Source of the DNA: Roseibium album
GTDB lineage: Bacteria > Pseudomonadota > Alphaproteobacteria > Rhizobiales > Stappiaceae
DNA length: 64,000 bases
Direction of reading: 5' to 3'
Assembly (NCBI GenBank): GCA_001404055.1
Contig: CXTY01000024.1
Coordinates: 1-64,000, forward strand
In this document: in pieces, positions 26,411 through 36,256 of the stretch
Layout of the letters: each line of letters opens with the position of its first letter
Position numbering within the stretch: the stretch's first letter is position 1
Made by a program: the position numbers and the translations under genes
The notes under the pieces: model-generated
Database searches by the model: none
What the model was told of the DNA's origin: nothing
The model's input: the letters and a program-made list of their open reading frames with translations, nothing else

Positions 26411-27688
26411 ATGAAAACGACCTTTACCAAGCTCGCAGTGGCAGGCCTGATGGCGTCCACAATGATCGGCGGAGCTGCCGCTGAAGAAACCATCAAAGTT
26501 GGTGTTCTTCATTCGCTCTCCGGCACGATGGCGATTTCAGAAACCACTCTGAAGGACGCCATGCTGATGCTCATCGAAGAGCAGAACAAAAAAGGTGGCC
26601 TTCTCGGCAAGCAGCTTGAAGCTGTTGTTGTTGACCCGGCCTCAGACTGGCCGCTGTTTGCCGAAAAGGCACGCGAGCTGATCGAAGTGAACGATGTTGA
26701 CGCCGTGTTCGGCGCCTGGACTTCCGTTTCCCGCAAGTCCGTTCTTCCTGTATTTGAAGAACTGAACTCGCTGCTGTTCTATCCGGTTCAGTACGAAGGT
26801 GAAGAGTCGCAGCGCAACGTCTTCTATACGGGTGCTGCTCCGAACCAGCAGGCCATTCCGGCTGTCGACTACCTGATGAACGAAGAAGGTGTTGAGCGCT
26901 GGGTTCTGGCGGGAACCGATTATGTTTATCCGCGCACGACCAACAAGATCCTCGAAGCCTACTTGAAGGCCAAGGGTGTCGCTGAAGAAGACATTCTGAT
27001 CAACTACACGCCGTTCGGTCATTCCGACTGGCAGACGATCGTGTCTGACATCAAGTCCTTCGGTTCAGCTGGCAAGAAGACTGCCGTTGTCTCCACCATC
27101 AATGGTGATGCCAATGTGCCGTTCTACAAGGAACTCGGCAACGCCGGTATCAAGGCAGAAGACATTCCGGTCGTTGCATTCTCTGTTGGCGAAGAAGAAC
27201 TTGCAGGCCTCGACGCTGAACCACTGGTCGGTCACCTGGCTGCGTGGAATTACTTCCAATCCGCAGACACTGACATCAACGCCGAATTTATCGAAGCCTG
27301 GCACGCCTTTATCGGTGATGAAGCACGCGTGACAAACGATCCGATGGAAGCTCACTTCATTGGCTTCAACATGTGGGTTGAGGCCGTTGAAAAAGCCGGC
27401 ACCACTGACGCAGACGCAGTAATCGACGCGATTGTTGGCGTATCCGTCCCGAACCTGACCGGCGGCTATTCCACCATGATGCCGAACCACCACATCACCA
27501 AACCTGTTCTGATTGGTGAGATCCAGGGTGATGGACAGTTCGAAACTGTTTGGGAAACGTCTGGCCTGGTTGTCGGTGACGCGTGGTCAGACTTCCTGGA
27601 TGGTTCCAAGGACCTGATTGCCGATTGGCGCGCTCCGCTTTCCTGCGGCAACTTCAACACCGCCACTGGCAAGTGTGGCGGTTCGTAA
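26411..27688 (+). CDS. urtA: Urea ABC transporter, substrate-binding protein
   Basis: A 425-residue periplasmic binding protein. A signal peptide (MKTTFTKLAVAGLMASTMIG, cut near GAAA) is followed by the UrtA/AmiC-like type I fold: KVGVLHSLSGTMAISETTLKD, then DPASDWPLFAEKARELI, FGAWTSVSRKSVLPVFEE, FYPVQYEGEE and the conserved C-terminal WRAPLSCGNFNTATGKCGGS. These are specific to the urea (UrtA) group rather than branched amino-acid binding proteins. AAGGGGA precedes the ATG at 26411. A strong stem-loop follows the gene, so urtA can be expressed above the rest of the operon. Confidence 0.96.
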   Translation: MKTTFTKLAVAGLMASTMIGGAAAEETIKVGVLHSLSGTMAISETTLKDAMLMLIEEQNKKGGLLGKQLEAVVVDPASDWPLFAEKARELIEVNDVDAVFGAWTSVSRKSVLPVFEELNSLLFYPVQYEGEESQRNVFYTGAAPNQQAIPAVDYLMNEEGVERWVLAGTDYVYPRTTNKILEAYLKAKGVAEEDILINYTPFGHSDWQTIVSDIKSFGSAGKKTAVVSTINGDANVPFYKELGNAGIKAEDIPVVAFSVGEEELAGLDAEPLVGHLAAWNYFQSADTDINAEFIEAWHAFIGDEARVTNDPMEAHFIGFNMWVEAVEKAGTTDADAVIDAIVGVSVPNLTGGYSTMMPNHHITKPVLIGEIQGDGQFETVWETSGLVVGDAWSDFLDGSKDLIADWRAPLSCGNFNTATGKCGGS

Positions 27689-27702
27689 GACAATACGAAA
27701 TT

Positions 27703-27737
27703 GGGACGGGCTTTCAAAAAGCCCGTCCCTCTTTTTT
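27703..27737 (+). terminator. Intercistronic terminator/attenuator between urtA and urtB
   Basis: A 12-bp perfect stem, GGGACGGGCTTT (27703-27714) with AAAGCCCGTCCC (27718-27729), has a CAA loop and is followed by TCTTTTTT. It lies 15 bases past the urtA stop and 82 before urtB. Partial termination here would give more binding protein than permease and ATPase. Confidence 0.85.
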
Positions 27738-27818
27738 GCATTCTGAAAATACTGCCCCGCACTACGAGTTACCGGCTGAAGAGCCGTTGTAAATCTTCAA
27801 ACCTGCAAGGCGGACACA

Positions 27819-29441
27819 ATGTCCTTGGTTAGAACTTTTATTCTGCTGTTCGGCCTGATCGCAGGCTTCTCTGTGAATATTGCAATTGCGCAAACGGACC
27901 CGGAGTCCCTGCGCCCGCTGGTCAACGAACTCGCCAAGGGGAAATATGCCGAAACCGAAAAGCAGATTGGTGCGCTGGTTGCAACTGGCGATCCGGCCGT
28001 AGCACCGGCCCTGGAAGCTCTCGGCGCAGGTGTTCTTTTTTACCGCAAGTCGGACGGTTCGGTCTTCATTACCGAAAAAGCGGGCAAGACCTACAAACTC
28101 ACCGACCCGCTTACACTTGAAGCCAAAGGCGAAGCCGGGAAGCGGGAAGTCAAGAAAATCAAGGTCAACAACAAGCTGCGCCGGGTCATCCGAGCCGCGC
28201 TTGGCTCCCTCACACTCATGGCACCCGATCCAGAGGTACGAAAAACTGCGGCAGAGGCCGTTTTCAAGGCGCGTGATCCCGATAGCATTGAAGCTCTGGA
28301 CATTGCGCTGGCATCTGAAACCGATGAAAGCGTTCAGCTGATCATGGAACAGGCTCGCGCGGCGGCTGTTCTGAACTCGGACATGGACGAAGCACAAAAG
28401 ATCAATGCCATTGAAACCCTCTCGGAAATGGGCAACCGCGACGCTCTTTCTCTCTTGATCAATGTGCAGTCGTCGAGCGAAGGCGTCGTCAGGGACGCAG
28501 CCACGATTGCCGTTGAGAAGATCGAGAAGTCGATCGCGGCCTGGGATTCAGCTCAAAACATCTGGTACGGGCTGTCGCTCGGGTCCGTTCTGCTCCTGGC
28601 TGCAATAGGCCTTGCCATTACGTTCGGTGTGATGGGGGTCATCAACATGGCCCATGGCGAAATGGTCATGATCGGCGCCTACACGACTTTTGTCGTTCAG
28701 GAACTGATCCGCACGAGCGCACCAGGTCTCTTTGAATACTCCTTGTTTATCGCTCTTCCCCTCGCCTTCCTCGCGTCTGGGCTGGTTGGAATCGCTATCG
28801 AACGTGGCGTCATTCGTTGGCTCTATGGCCGCCCACTTGAAACCCTGCTCGCGACATGGGGCATTTCATTGATCCTGCAGCAGGCAGTCCGCTCAATCTT
28901 CGGGCCAACCAACCGCGAGGTTGGTAATCCCGACTGGATGTCAGGCGCATTCGAACTCGGCCAGATGACCATCACCTATAACCGCATGTGGATCATCGTT
29001 TTTGCGATGCTCGTCTTTGCCGGGCTGATGCTGGTTCTGAAGAAAACATCCTTTGGCCTCAACACCCGTGCCGTGACCCAGAACCGCCGCATGGCGGCTT
29101 CCATGGGCATTCGCACCCCCTGGGTAGATGCGCTTACATTCGGCCTTGGTTCCGGAATCGCCGGTATTGCCGGCGTCGCTCTTTCACAGATCGACAATGT
29201 CTCACCGAACCTTGGACAGGGGTACATCATCGACAGTTTCATGGTTGTGGTGTTTGGCGGCGTCGGAAACCTGTGGGGCACGCTTGTCGGGGCCATGACC
29301 CTTGGTGTTGTTAACAAGTTCCTAGAGCCCTATGCCGGTGCCGTGCTCGGTAAAATCTTTGTGCTCGTCTTCATCATTCTCTTTATTCAAAAGCGTCCAC
29401 GGGGCCTGTTCGCCCTCAAGGGCCGGGCAGTCGAAGCATGA
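27819..29441 (+). CDS. urtB: Urea ABC transporter, permease UrtB
   Basis: A 540-residue inner-membrane permease of the LivH type. It has the long N-terminal extension usual for UrtB: a signal-like first segment (FILLFGLIAGFSVNIAIA), then about 220 soluble, helical residues. The membrane part starts near residue 250 with LGSVLLLAAIGLAITFGVMG, VINMAHGEMVMIGAYTTF, and later GVALSQIDNVSPNLGQGYIIDSFMV. It forms the channel with UrtC. It follows the urtA attenuator and its stop overlaps the urtC start by four bases. Confidence 0.95.
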   Translation: MSLVRTFILLFGLIAGFSVNIAIAQTDPESLRPLVNELAKGKYAETEKQIGALVATGDPAVAPALEALGAGVLFYRKSDGSVFITEKAGKTYKLTDPLTLEAKGEAGKREVKKIKVNNKLRRVIRAALGSLTLMAPDPEVRKTAAEAVFKARDPDSIEALDIALASETDESVQLIMEQARAAAVLNSDMDEAQKINAIETLSEMGNRDALSLLINVQSSSEGVVRDAATIAVEKIEKSIAAWDSAQNIWYGLSLGSVLLLAAIGLAITFGVMGVINMAHGEMVMIGAYTTFVVQELIRTSAPGLFEYSLFIALPLAFLASGLVGIAIERGVIRWLYGRPLETLLATWGISLILQQAVRSIFGPTNREVGNPDWMSGAFELGQMTITYNRMWIIVFAMLVFAGLMLVLKKTSFGLNTRAVTQNRRMAASMGIRTPWVDALTFGLGSGIAGIAGVALSQIDNVSPNLGQGYIIDSFMVVVFGGVGNLWGTLVGAMTLGVVNKFLEPYAGAVLGKIFVLVFIILFIQKRPRGLFALKGRAVEA

Positions 29442-30676
29442 TGTCCTCATTCCTCTTCCGCGCCATGGATGCCCGCGCCGGGATCTTCATGGCGATCCTC
29501 GGAGCGGCCATTGTTCTGGTGCCCGCAGGCAACCTTCTGGTTCCCGAAACCTCACCGTTTCACGTCCCTACCTATGCCGTCACCCTGATGGGCAAATATC
29601 TGACTTATGCGCTGCTTGCGCTGGCGGTGGATCTGGTCTGGGGCTACTGCGGCATTCTTTCACTCGGTCATGCTGCCTTCTTTGCACTCGGCGGCTACGC
29701 CATGGGCATGTACCTCATGCGGCAGATCGGCACCCGCGGGGTTTACGGTGACCCGATCCTGCCGGACTTCATGGTGTTCCTCAATTGGCAGGAGCTTCCC
29801 TGGTATTGGTACGGCTTCGACATGTTCTGGTTTGCAGCGCTGATGGTGGTGCTTGTTCCTGGACTTCTGGCCTTCATATTCGGCTGGTTCGCCTTTCGCT
29901 CAAGGGTTACGGGCGTCTATCTGTCGATTATCACCCAGGCTCTCACATACGCTCTTTTGCTGGCCTTTTTCCGCAACGACATGGGCTTCGGCGGAAACAA
30001 CGGCCTGACGGATTTCAAGGACCTTCTCGGCTTTGACATTCAAGCCGACACGACCCGTGCAGGTCTCTTTGCAGCCTCAGGCCTTGCGCTGGTCGTGTGT
30101 TTTCTCATTTGCCGGGCGCTGACCCGCTCCAAGCTCGGCAAGGTTCTGGTCGCGGTCCGCGACGCGGAAAGCCGAACACGCTTCCTCGGCTACCGGGTTG
30201 AACACTACAAGCTCTTCGTCTGGACTTTGTCCGCGATGATGGCCGGAATCGCAGGTGCGCTTTATGTTCCTCAGGTCGGCATCATCAATCCGGGTGAGTT
30301 CGCACCGGCGAACTCCATCGAAGTGGTTATCTGGGTTGCCATTGGTGGTCGCGGAACACTTGTCGGTGCGGTGATTGGTGCTGTTCTGGTGAATTTTGCC
30401 AAAACCTGGTTTACCGCCGCGCTGCCTGAAATCTGGTTGTTTGCGCTTGGCGGCCTCTTTGTCTTTGTCACGCTGTTCCTGCCAAAAGGCATAGTGGGCA
30501 CTTTCAGTCAGGGTTGGACCGCACTTCGGCAACGAAAAATCTCTGCAGCCTATGAGGCAGGTTCGGATGAGCCGCCGACAGCTCCTCCGCATTCACCCGG
30601 CGCACCCGCAAATGTGACAATTCCCAAGCCATCTGCGCCTGTCTCTGGCGCTGCCGAACCACAGCCAGCGGAGTAA
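29438..30676 (+). CDS. urtC: Urea ABC transporter, permease UrtC
   Basis: A 412-residue inner-membrane permease of the LivM type, with about ten hydrophobic segments. Typical stretches are DLVWGYCGILSLGHAAFFALGGYAMGMYL near residues 64-92, FGGNNGLTDFKDLLGFD, VRDAESRTRFLGY and GIAGALYVPQVGIINPGEF. A Pro-rich cytosolic tail follows residue 375 (PTAPPHSPGAPANVTIPKPS). It pairs with UrtB. The overlaps with urtB (4 bases) and the short 4-base gap to urtD show one operon. Confidence 0.95.
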   Translation: MMSSFLFRAMDARAGIFMAILGAAIVLVPAGNLLVPETSPFHVPTYAVTLMGKYLTYALLALAVDLVWGYCGILSLGHAAFFALGGYAMGMYLMRQIGTRGVYGDPILPDFMVFLNWQELPWYWYGFDMFWFAALMVVLVPGLLAFIFGWFAFRSRVTGVYLSIITQALTYALLLAFFRNDMGFGGNNGLTDFKDLLGFDIQADTTRAGLFAASGLALVVCFLICRALTRSKLGKVLVAVRDAESRTRFLGYRVEHYKLFVWTLSAMMAGIAGALYVPQVGIINPGEFAPANSIEVVIWVAIGGRGTLVGAVIGAVLVNFAKTWFTAALPEIWLFALGGLFVFVTLFLPKGIVGTFSQGWTALRQRKISAAYEAGSDEPPTAPPHSPGAPANVTIPKPSAPVSGAAEPQPAE

Positions 30677-30680
30677 GATC

Positions 30681-31427
30681 ATGGCCAGATCAACCAGCCT
30701 CCTCTACCTCGATGGCGTTTCGGTCTCCTTTGACGGTTTCAAAGCGCTGAACGAATTATCGCTGACCATCGCACCAGGAGAAATGCGGGCCATTATCGGA
30801 CCGAATGGTGCGGGTAAAACCACCATGATGGACGTCATCACCGGCAAGACGCAGCCAGATAGCGGCGAGATTTACTTCAATGGCGCAGTGGACCTGACCG
30901 GCGAAGACGAAGCCTCCATCGCGGAACTTGGCATCGGCCGCAAGTTTCAAAAACCCACTGTGTTTGAAAGTCACACGATCTGGGACAACCTGGAACTGGC
31001 GCTGAAAGCACCGCGAGGTCCGTTTTCCACGCTGTTCCACGTGATCACTGGGGCTGAAAAGAAACGGATTGAAGTTCTGTTGGATCTCATTCGGCTCGGC
31101 GGTAAGCGTAACGAGCTTGCGGCGAATCTCAGCCACGGCCAAAAACAGTGGCTTGAGATCGGCATGCTGCTCGCACAAGATCCCAAATTACTGTTGGTCG
31201 ACGAACCCGCGGCAGGCATGACAGATGCTGAGACCGCCGAAACTGCCGAACTTCTGAAAGACATTGCCAAGGATCATTCGGTTGTTGTTGTGGAGCACGA
31301 TATGGTGTTCGTCCGTTCGCTTGGTGTCAAAGTCACGGTGTTGCACGAAGGGTCTGTGCTTGCCGAAGGATCTCTCGATCACGTCTCCGCCGACGAGCGG
31401 GTTGTTGAAGTCTACTTGGGGCGCTGA
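30681..31427 (+). CDS. urtD: Urea ABC transporter, ATP-binding protein UrtD
   Basis: A 248-residue ABC ATPase of the LivG type. Walker A is GPNGAGKTT near residue 40, the signature is LSHGQKQWLEIG and Walker B is KLLLVDEPAAGM, followed by the UrtD-typical TDAETAETAELL and VEHDMVFVRSLG. A signature of SHGQ rather than SGGQ is normal for LivG/UrtD proteins. It works as a heterodimer with UrtE on the cytosolic face of UrtBC. Confidence 0.96.
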   Translation: MARSTSLLYLDGVSVSFDGFKALNELSLTIAPGEMRAIIGPNGAGKTTMMDVITGKTQPDSGEIYFNGAVDLTGEDEASIAELGIGRKFQKPTVFESHTIWDNLELALKAPRGPFSTLFHVITGAEKKRIEVLLDLIRLGGKRNELAANLSHGQKQWLEIGMLLAQDPKLLLVDEPAAGMTDAETAETAELLKDIAKDHSVVVVEHDMVFVRSLGVKVTVLHEGSVLAEGSLDHVSADERVVEVYLGR

Positions 31428-31430
31428 ACC

Positions 31431-32126
31431 ATGCTGAAAGTTGAAAACATCGATCTGCATTATGGCGCCGCACAGGCCTTGAAAGGCGTGTCTCTGAGCG
31501 CAGAGACCGGCAAGGTGACCTGCCTGATGGGCCGCAACGGCGTCGGGAAGACCTCCACGTTGCGGGCCATTGCCGGTCAACACGGCATCAGCGGAGGCAA
31601 GATCCTCTGGAATGGCGAAGACATTTCATCGCTGCCTGCACATGCCCGTGCCAGGAAAGGCGTTGCAATAGTGCCGCAAGGCCGTGAGATTTTTCCCTTG
31701 CTTACCGTGAAAGAAAACCTTGAAACCGGGTACGCGCCAATTAAGCGCAAGGACCGTTTTCTGCCTGAGACGATCTTTGAACTGTTTCCGGTACTGCTCG
31801 ACATGCTCAACCGACGAGGCGGTGATCTTTCGGGCGGGCAGCAGCAGCAACTCGCAATCGCTCGTGCCTTGGTGACACGGCCCCAGTTGCTTGTTCTCGA
31901 CGAACCCACCGAAGGCATCCAGCCGTCCATAATCAAGGATATCGGGCGCGCAATATCCTGGCTACGCGACCAGGGAACCATGGCCATTGTTCTGGTCGAA
32001 CAGTATTTTGAATTCGCACGTGACCTGGCCGACGACTATGCGGTGATGGACCGAGGCGAAATCGTTTTGTCCGGGTCAGGCGCGGACCTTTCAGAAACCG
32101 AAGTCCGACGCTTCTTGACCGTATAA
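31431..32126 (+). CDS. urtE: Urea ABC transporter, ATP-binding protein UrtE
   Basis: A 231-residue ABC ATPase of the LivF type. Walker A is GRNGVGKTS near residue 34, the signature is LSGGQQQQLAIARAL, Walker B is LLVLDEPTEGIQPSI, and VEQYFEFARDLADDYAVM is the usual UrtE switch region. It starts three bases after urtD and closes the urtABCDE operon. No urease genes or clear terminator follow within the window. Confidence 0.96.
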   Translation: MLKVENIDLHYGAAQALKGVSLSAETGKVTCLMGRNGVGKTSTLRAIAGQHGISGGKILWNGEDISSLPAHARARKGVAIVPQGREIFPLLTVKENLETGYAPIKRKDRFLPETIFELFPVLLDMLNRRGGDLSGGQQQQLAIARALVTRPQLLVLDEPTEGIQPSIIKDIGRAISWLRDQGTMAIVLVEQYFEFARDLADDYAVMDRGEIVLSGSGADLSETEVRRFLTV

Positions 32127-32317
32127 GCGTAAAGTTTCTCGATTAGCTTGCTGGCAACAATCTTTATGCGACGTTCTGTGCCAATCGCAGCCCTGAAGAG
32201 GGTAGCAATCGGATCGGCAGTCGTGGTAGGGGCTGTGCAGCTTGAAGCCGCTTGAATATCAAAACGTCTTTGCTCTCTCTATTTGTGAGATGCTTTGCCG
32301 AGAAACTGGATTTTAAA

Positions 32318-33625
32318 ATGCGCGTTGCAATGATTGGGACCGGATACGTCGGTCTCGTTTCCGGAACATGTTTTGCCGATTTTGGTCACGTCGTGACCTG
32401 TATCGACAAGGATGCCTCGAAAATCGACGCTCTCAATAACGGCCAAATCCCGATTTACGAGCCGGGCCTCCAGGACCTTGTTGCAAAAAACGTCGATGAA
32501 AACCGGCTGTTTTTCTCAACCGACCCGGCAGAAGCAATCAAGCAGGCCGATGCGGTATTTATCGCAGTCGGCACGCCGACACGTCGTGGCGATGGACACG
32601 CTGACCTGTCCTATGTTTATGCTGCCGCGGAAGAAATCGCCGGCCTGATCGACGGCTTCACTGTCATTGTTACAAAGTCCACTGTTCCCGTTGGAACAGG
32701 TGATGAAGTTGAAGCGATCATTCGCAAGACAAGACCGGACGCTGATTTCGCCGTAGTTTCCAACCCGGAATTCTTGCGCGAAGGCGCGGCAATCAACGAC
32801 TTCAAACGCCCGGACCGTGTTGTTGTGGGAACCGAAAGCGCGCGGGCTGTTGAAGTGATGCAGGAGCTCTATCGCCCGCTCTATCTCAACGAAACGCCAA
32901 TCATCGTCACCAAGCGCCGGACATCAGAGCTCACCAAATATGCTGCAAATGCGTTTTTGGCGGTCAAGATCACATTCATCAATGAAGTGGCGGATCTCTG
33001 TGAGAAGGTCGGAGCCAACGTCCAGGAAGTTTCCCGTGGCATTGGGCTCGATAACCGCATTGGATCAAAGTTCCTCCACGCAGGTCCAGGATATGGCGGC
33101 TCCTGTTTCCCAAAGGATACGCTCGCCCTTTCCAAGATTGCCGCGGACGCTGGGTCCGATTTGAAAATTGTTGATTCCGTGATCGAAGTGAACTCTGCGC
33201 GAAAGAAGAAAATGGCGCAGAAAGTCATCGATTTCATGGATGGAGACGTCCAGGGTAAAACCGTTGCGCTGCTGGGCCTTGCATTCAAGCCCAACACAGA
33301 TGACATGCGCGAAGCACCCAGTATCGACATCGTTCAAAAGCTTCAGGAAGCAGGCGCCAAAATTCGCGCCTTTGATCCGGCGAGCATGGAAGAGGCCGAC
33401 AAATACATGTCGGACGTTTTATTCTGTGACGGACCTTATCATGCGATCGAAAACGCAGACGTGGTCGTAATTGTCACTGAATGGGATCAGTTCCGCGCCC
33501 TCGATCTGGACCGAGTGAAATCGTTGTTGAGCGCTCCAAAAGTTGTTGACCTGCGAAACATTTACAAAGATGACTACATGATTTCACATGGTTTTGAATA
33601 CACAAGCGTTGGCCGCAGCTATTAA
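32318..33625 (+). CDS. UDP-glucose 6-dehydrogenase
   Basis: A 435-residue NAD-dependent enzyme that oxidises UDP-glucose to UDP-glucuronate, a precursor of acidic exopolysaccharide. The N-terminal Rossmann motif is MIGTGYVGLVSGTCFADFGH. TVPVGTGDEVEAII, the substrate loop NPEFLREGAA, and the catalytic-cysteine motif GPGYGGSCFPKDT (near residue 255-267) are all present, and the C-terminal UDP-binding domain ends YKDDYM...FEYTSVGR. The start at 32318 is where the Rossmann strand begins; the longer frame from 32252 is unlikely. The sugar transferase about 260 bases downstream fits an exopolysaccharide role. Confidence 0.95.
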   Translation: MRVAMIGTGYVGLVSGTCFADFGHVVTCIDKDASKIDALNNGQIPIYEPGLQDLVAKNVDENRLFFSTDPAEAIKQADAVFIAVGTPTRRGDGHADLSYVYAAAEEIAGLIDGFTVIVTKSTVPVGTGDEVEAIIRKTRPDADFAVVSNPEFLREGAAINDFKRPDRVVVGTESARAVEVMQELYRPLYLNETPIIVTKRRTSELTKYAANAFLAVKITFINEVADLCEKVGANVQEVSRGIGLDNRIGSKFLHAGPGYGGSCFPKDTLALSKIAADAGSDLKIVDSVIEVNSARKKKMAQKVIDFMDGDVQGKTVALLGLAFKPNTDDMREAPSIDIVQKLQEAGAKIRAFDPASMEEADKYMSDVLFCDGPYHAIENADVVVIVTEWDQFRALDLDRVKSLLSAPKVVDLRNIYKDDYMISHGFEYTSVGRSY

Positions 33626-33889
33626 ACTCACAAGTAATCATTCTAATATATAGGCACTGACGCTTTATTCTCCCACCGCACTACTGAACATTACAAATAT
33701 TTCATGATGACCATGCGGCATATTTGTTGTTCGAAACAAAATCGCATGGTAACCAATTCTTTAGTGAAATTAACTTTCTCTATCCTGTTAACCAATTATT
33801 AACGACGAAGTAGCGTCCCGGAGAGCAACTGGGTACGATGTGTTTGTGGGCCCTAATGTCTGTGCGTACTGGGTTGAGGCTGGAAAAAT

Positions 33890-34639
33890 TTGACGAATGA
33901 AACGGTCACATATGAAACCGAGGCGTCGCGCCGGAAAGCTATTGATAGTGCCGACCAATCGCATTGGGATCACTGGATCAATCGAGAACAGCGTGACAAT
34001 CATGTTCCTTTCCAAAGGATAGGAAAATCAGGATCCGTCGCGAGGCTCCTCAAAAGAGCATTCGACCTGATCGGTGCAGGTATTGGAACCGTATTACTAC
34101 TCCCCTTGCTTGCAGTGATTTGTGCCGCCATCAAACTCACGAGCAACGGACCCGTTTTCTTCCGTCAGCAGCGGTATGGCCTGAACGGGGTTCCTTTCAC
34201 TGTGCTCAAGTTTCGCACCATGCACACTCATCTTTGTGATCGGTCGGGCATTGAGCAGACAGTTGCTAACGACCCCCGGATAACCCGCGTTGGAACCTTT
34301 CTTCGAAAGAGCAATTTTGACGAGTTGCCGCAGCTCATCAACGTTCTGAAAGGGGACATGTCACTGGTCGGGCCGCGTCCGCATGTTCCGGGAATGCTAG
34401 CTGCCGGAATGCCCTACGAAATATTCGACAAGCGCTACATGGATCGCCATCAGGTTCGTCCGGGCATAACAGGACTCGCGCAAGTCCATGGGTTTCGGGG
34501 TGAAACCAAGGACGAATTTGCAGCTAGCATGCGCCTCGAGCTTGACTTGAAATACATTGAAACCAGGTCTTTGATGCTCGACGTAAAAATAGTTTTTAAA
34601 ACAATAGCCTACGAATTTTTCACCGGTAACGGCTATTAA
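33890..34639 (+). CDS. Undecaprenyl-phosphate sugar transferase (ExoY/WcaJ-like)
   Basis: A 249-residue monotopic membrane enzyme that would place the first sugar phosphate of an exopolysaccharide repeat on undecaprenyl phosphate. One hydrophobic segment ([24 protein letters not shown], residues 59-82, quoted here as [18 protein letters not shown]) precedes the catalytic domain. Family motifs are [17 protein letters not shown]-like [28 protein letters not shown] and SLVGPRP. The only in-frame start is TTG at 33890, since a TGA lies 15 bases upstream. The first 45 residues are polar and probably cytosolic. Confidence 0.93.
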   Translation: MTNETVTYETEASRRKAIDSADQSHWDHWINREQRDNHVPFQRIGKSGSVARLLKRAFDLIGAGIGTVLLLPLLAVICAAIKLTSNGPVFFRQQRYGLNGVPFTVLKFRTMHTHLCDRSGIEQTVANDPRITRVGTFLRKSNFDELPQLINVLKGDMSLVGPRPHVPGMLAAGMPYEIFDKRYMDRHQVRPGITGLAQVHGFRGETKDEFAASMRLELDLKYIETRSLMLDVKIVFKTIAYEFFTGNGY

Positions 34640-34729
34640 GATCCGTCAACTGCCTGCTTGCATTGTTGGCGCGCAAACTTCTGATCGAAACCCCGGTGTT
34701 TTCTCTTTAGAAAATAGCCCGGCTATGGA

Positions 34730-35170
34730 TTAATCTGAAAGCCGCGTTGCCATGTGCCGAACGGCAAGTTGGTAGCCTTCAACACCACATCCTACAATTA
34801 TGGCGTCCGCCCTGGCCGAAACATAGGAATGATGCCGGAAACTTTCTCGTTGATGGATGTTGGAAACATGCACCTCGATGACCGGCAAAGTGCAAGCGCT
34901 TAAAGCATCCAAAATAGCGACCGAGGTGTGTGAATAGGCGGCCGGATTAATGATGATGCCGTCTGCGGCCTCCCGTGCCTCCTGCACCCAGTCGACCAAA
35001 TCGTGCTCGGCATTGCTTTGACGAAAGACTGTCTTGAGACCAAGCTCGCCCGCCAGCTCTTCACACTGCGCACGGACATCATCCAGCGTCTGATAGCCGT
35101 AGATCTCAGGTTCCCGTTTTCCGAGAAGGTTGAGATTCGGTCCATTCAGGATGTAGATGACTTTTGACAT
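34730..35170 (-). CDS. aroQ: 3-dehydroquinate dehydratase, type II
   Basis: A 146-residue enzyme of the shikimate pathway that dehydrates 3-dehydroquinate. It has the type II signatures: [17 protein letters not shown] with the catalytic Tyr near residue 24, [20 protein letters not shown], and [20 protein letters not shown] with the catalytic His near residue 101. Length is normal. It stands alone on the minus strand, with no accB/accC neighbours as found in some relatives. The enzyme usually forms a dodecamer. Confidence 0.97.
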   Translation of the reverse strand: MSKVIYILNGPNLNLLGKREPEIYGYQTLDDVRAQCEELAGELGLKTVFRQSNAEHDLVDWVQEAREAADGIIINPAAYSHTSVAILDALSACTLPVIEVHVSNIHQRESFRHHSYVSARADAIIVGCGVEGYQLAVRHMATRLSD

Positions 35171-35370
35171 ACGCGGGATCCTCTAAACTGCTCAGAAACA
35201 ATGCAACTATCAGGTCAATTTTACCAGTAATACTGCCACTTTACGCCAATAGATTGTGGAACACTTCAATTTACAACGCGAGCAACTTTATACACCCTTG
35301 CGTTGATAGGGTTTACGCATTATTAACTATGTTATTCCAGTTCCCAGAACAAACAAATCAGCGGAATATC

Positions 35371-35604
35371 ATGATTAAGCTTCGTGAAAGACTGGACACA
35401 CTAGAAGCTCTGATGGCAGCAATTGACGGCTATCATCATCTTCCGATTGATGTTCTATCCCAGTTCTTGCTGGACCACTACACCGTTGATCTGGATGTAC
35501 TTGCGCAATTCGCTGATGCATTTGAAGCCAGCTCCAGCATGCAAGCAACGCAAGGTTCCTTGCAGGATCAGAAGACCGCAACAGGCGCTCAATCCGCTGC
35601 GTGA
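35371..35604 (+). CDS. Small protein of unknown function
   Basis: A 77-residue soluble protein with no recognised domain. The first 50 residues look helical and well ordered (LRERLDTLEALMAAIDGYHH, LSQFLLDHYTVDLDVLAQFA), and the tail is polar (Gln/Ala/Ser-rich). The start at 35371 was chosen over 35164 because the upstream extension overlaps the aroQ start on the other strand and has no coding character. Only a weak GGA precedes it. It could bind a partner or DNA, but nothing shows which. Confidence 0.55.
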   Translation: MIKLRERLDTLEALMAAIDGYHHLPIDVLSQFLLDHYTVDLDVLAQFADAFEASSSMQATQGSLQDQKTATGAQSAA

Positions 35605-35617
35605 TTTCTGCCAGTGA

Positions 35618-36169
35618 CTATCCGATTGCGGTGAGGTTGTTATCGTCCTCGGCTTCACTTTGCCCCTGCTCGGATTCCTCACCTTGGGGCTGCCCAGGTC
35701 CGCCCTGCCAGATTTTCTGACGATTTCGAATTTCCCGCGGTGCCGGGCCAAAATAGGTAGCTGTCTTGATGAAATCCCGAGGCTGCATGATAACGCTCGA
35801 AACCCGCTGATACAGTGATTTCGCCGAAATCGGCTTGGACAGGAGTTCATGCACGCCAAGCCGCCGCGCTTCCACAATCCTGCTGCGCTCGGTGTGAGCC
35901 GTCACCATGATAATGGGAATGTAGGCAAACGGGTTGTTAGGGCTGCGAATCATGCGCACCATATCGGCCCCGTCCAGAATGGGCATGACCCAGTCTAGTA
36001 TCAGGATGTCCGGGTTTGCACGGTCCATAGCTTCTAGGCCCGAGGCTCCGTCCTCGGCCTCGACAATACGCCGCGCTCCGAATCCCTGCAGCATTGTGCG
36101 CAGGATCGTCCGCATGTAGGCGCTGTCTTCAACCAGCAAAAATGTCAGAGAGGCAAGATCTAGGCTCAC
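35618..36169 (-). CDS. Single-domain response regulator with charged tail
   Basis: A 183-residue protein. The CheY-like receiver (about residues 7-130) has LLVEDSAYMRTILRTMLQGF, the phospho-acceptor in ILILDWVMPILDG, TAHTERS and the lysine in LLSKPIS. The end is a basic then Glu/Gln-rich tail (GQPQGEESEQGQSEAEDD) with no output domain. Such receivers relay to chemotaxis or cell-cycle partners. The start is GTG at 36169 with AGGAGG five bases upstream; a longer reading to 36250 lacks a ribosome site. No cognate kinase is adjacent. Confidence 0.85.
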   Translation of the reverse strand: MSLDLASLTFLLVEDSAYMRTILRTMLQGFGARRIVEAEDGASGLEAMDRANPDILILDWVMPILDGADMVRMIRSPNNPFAYIPIIMVTAHTERSRIVEARRLGVHELLSKPISAKSLYQRVSSVIMQPRDFIKTATYFGPAPREIRNRQKIWQGGPGQPQGEESEQGQSEAEDDNNLTAIG

Positions 36170-36256
36170 CCAATCCTCCTTGTTTCCCACAGTCTTGACA
36201 TGAAAATCTGAACAATGAGTTAGCCTTATGAGGCGGCAACTCAATTGCATCCTTCA

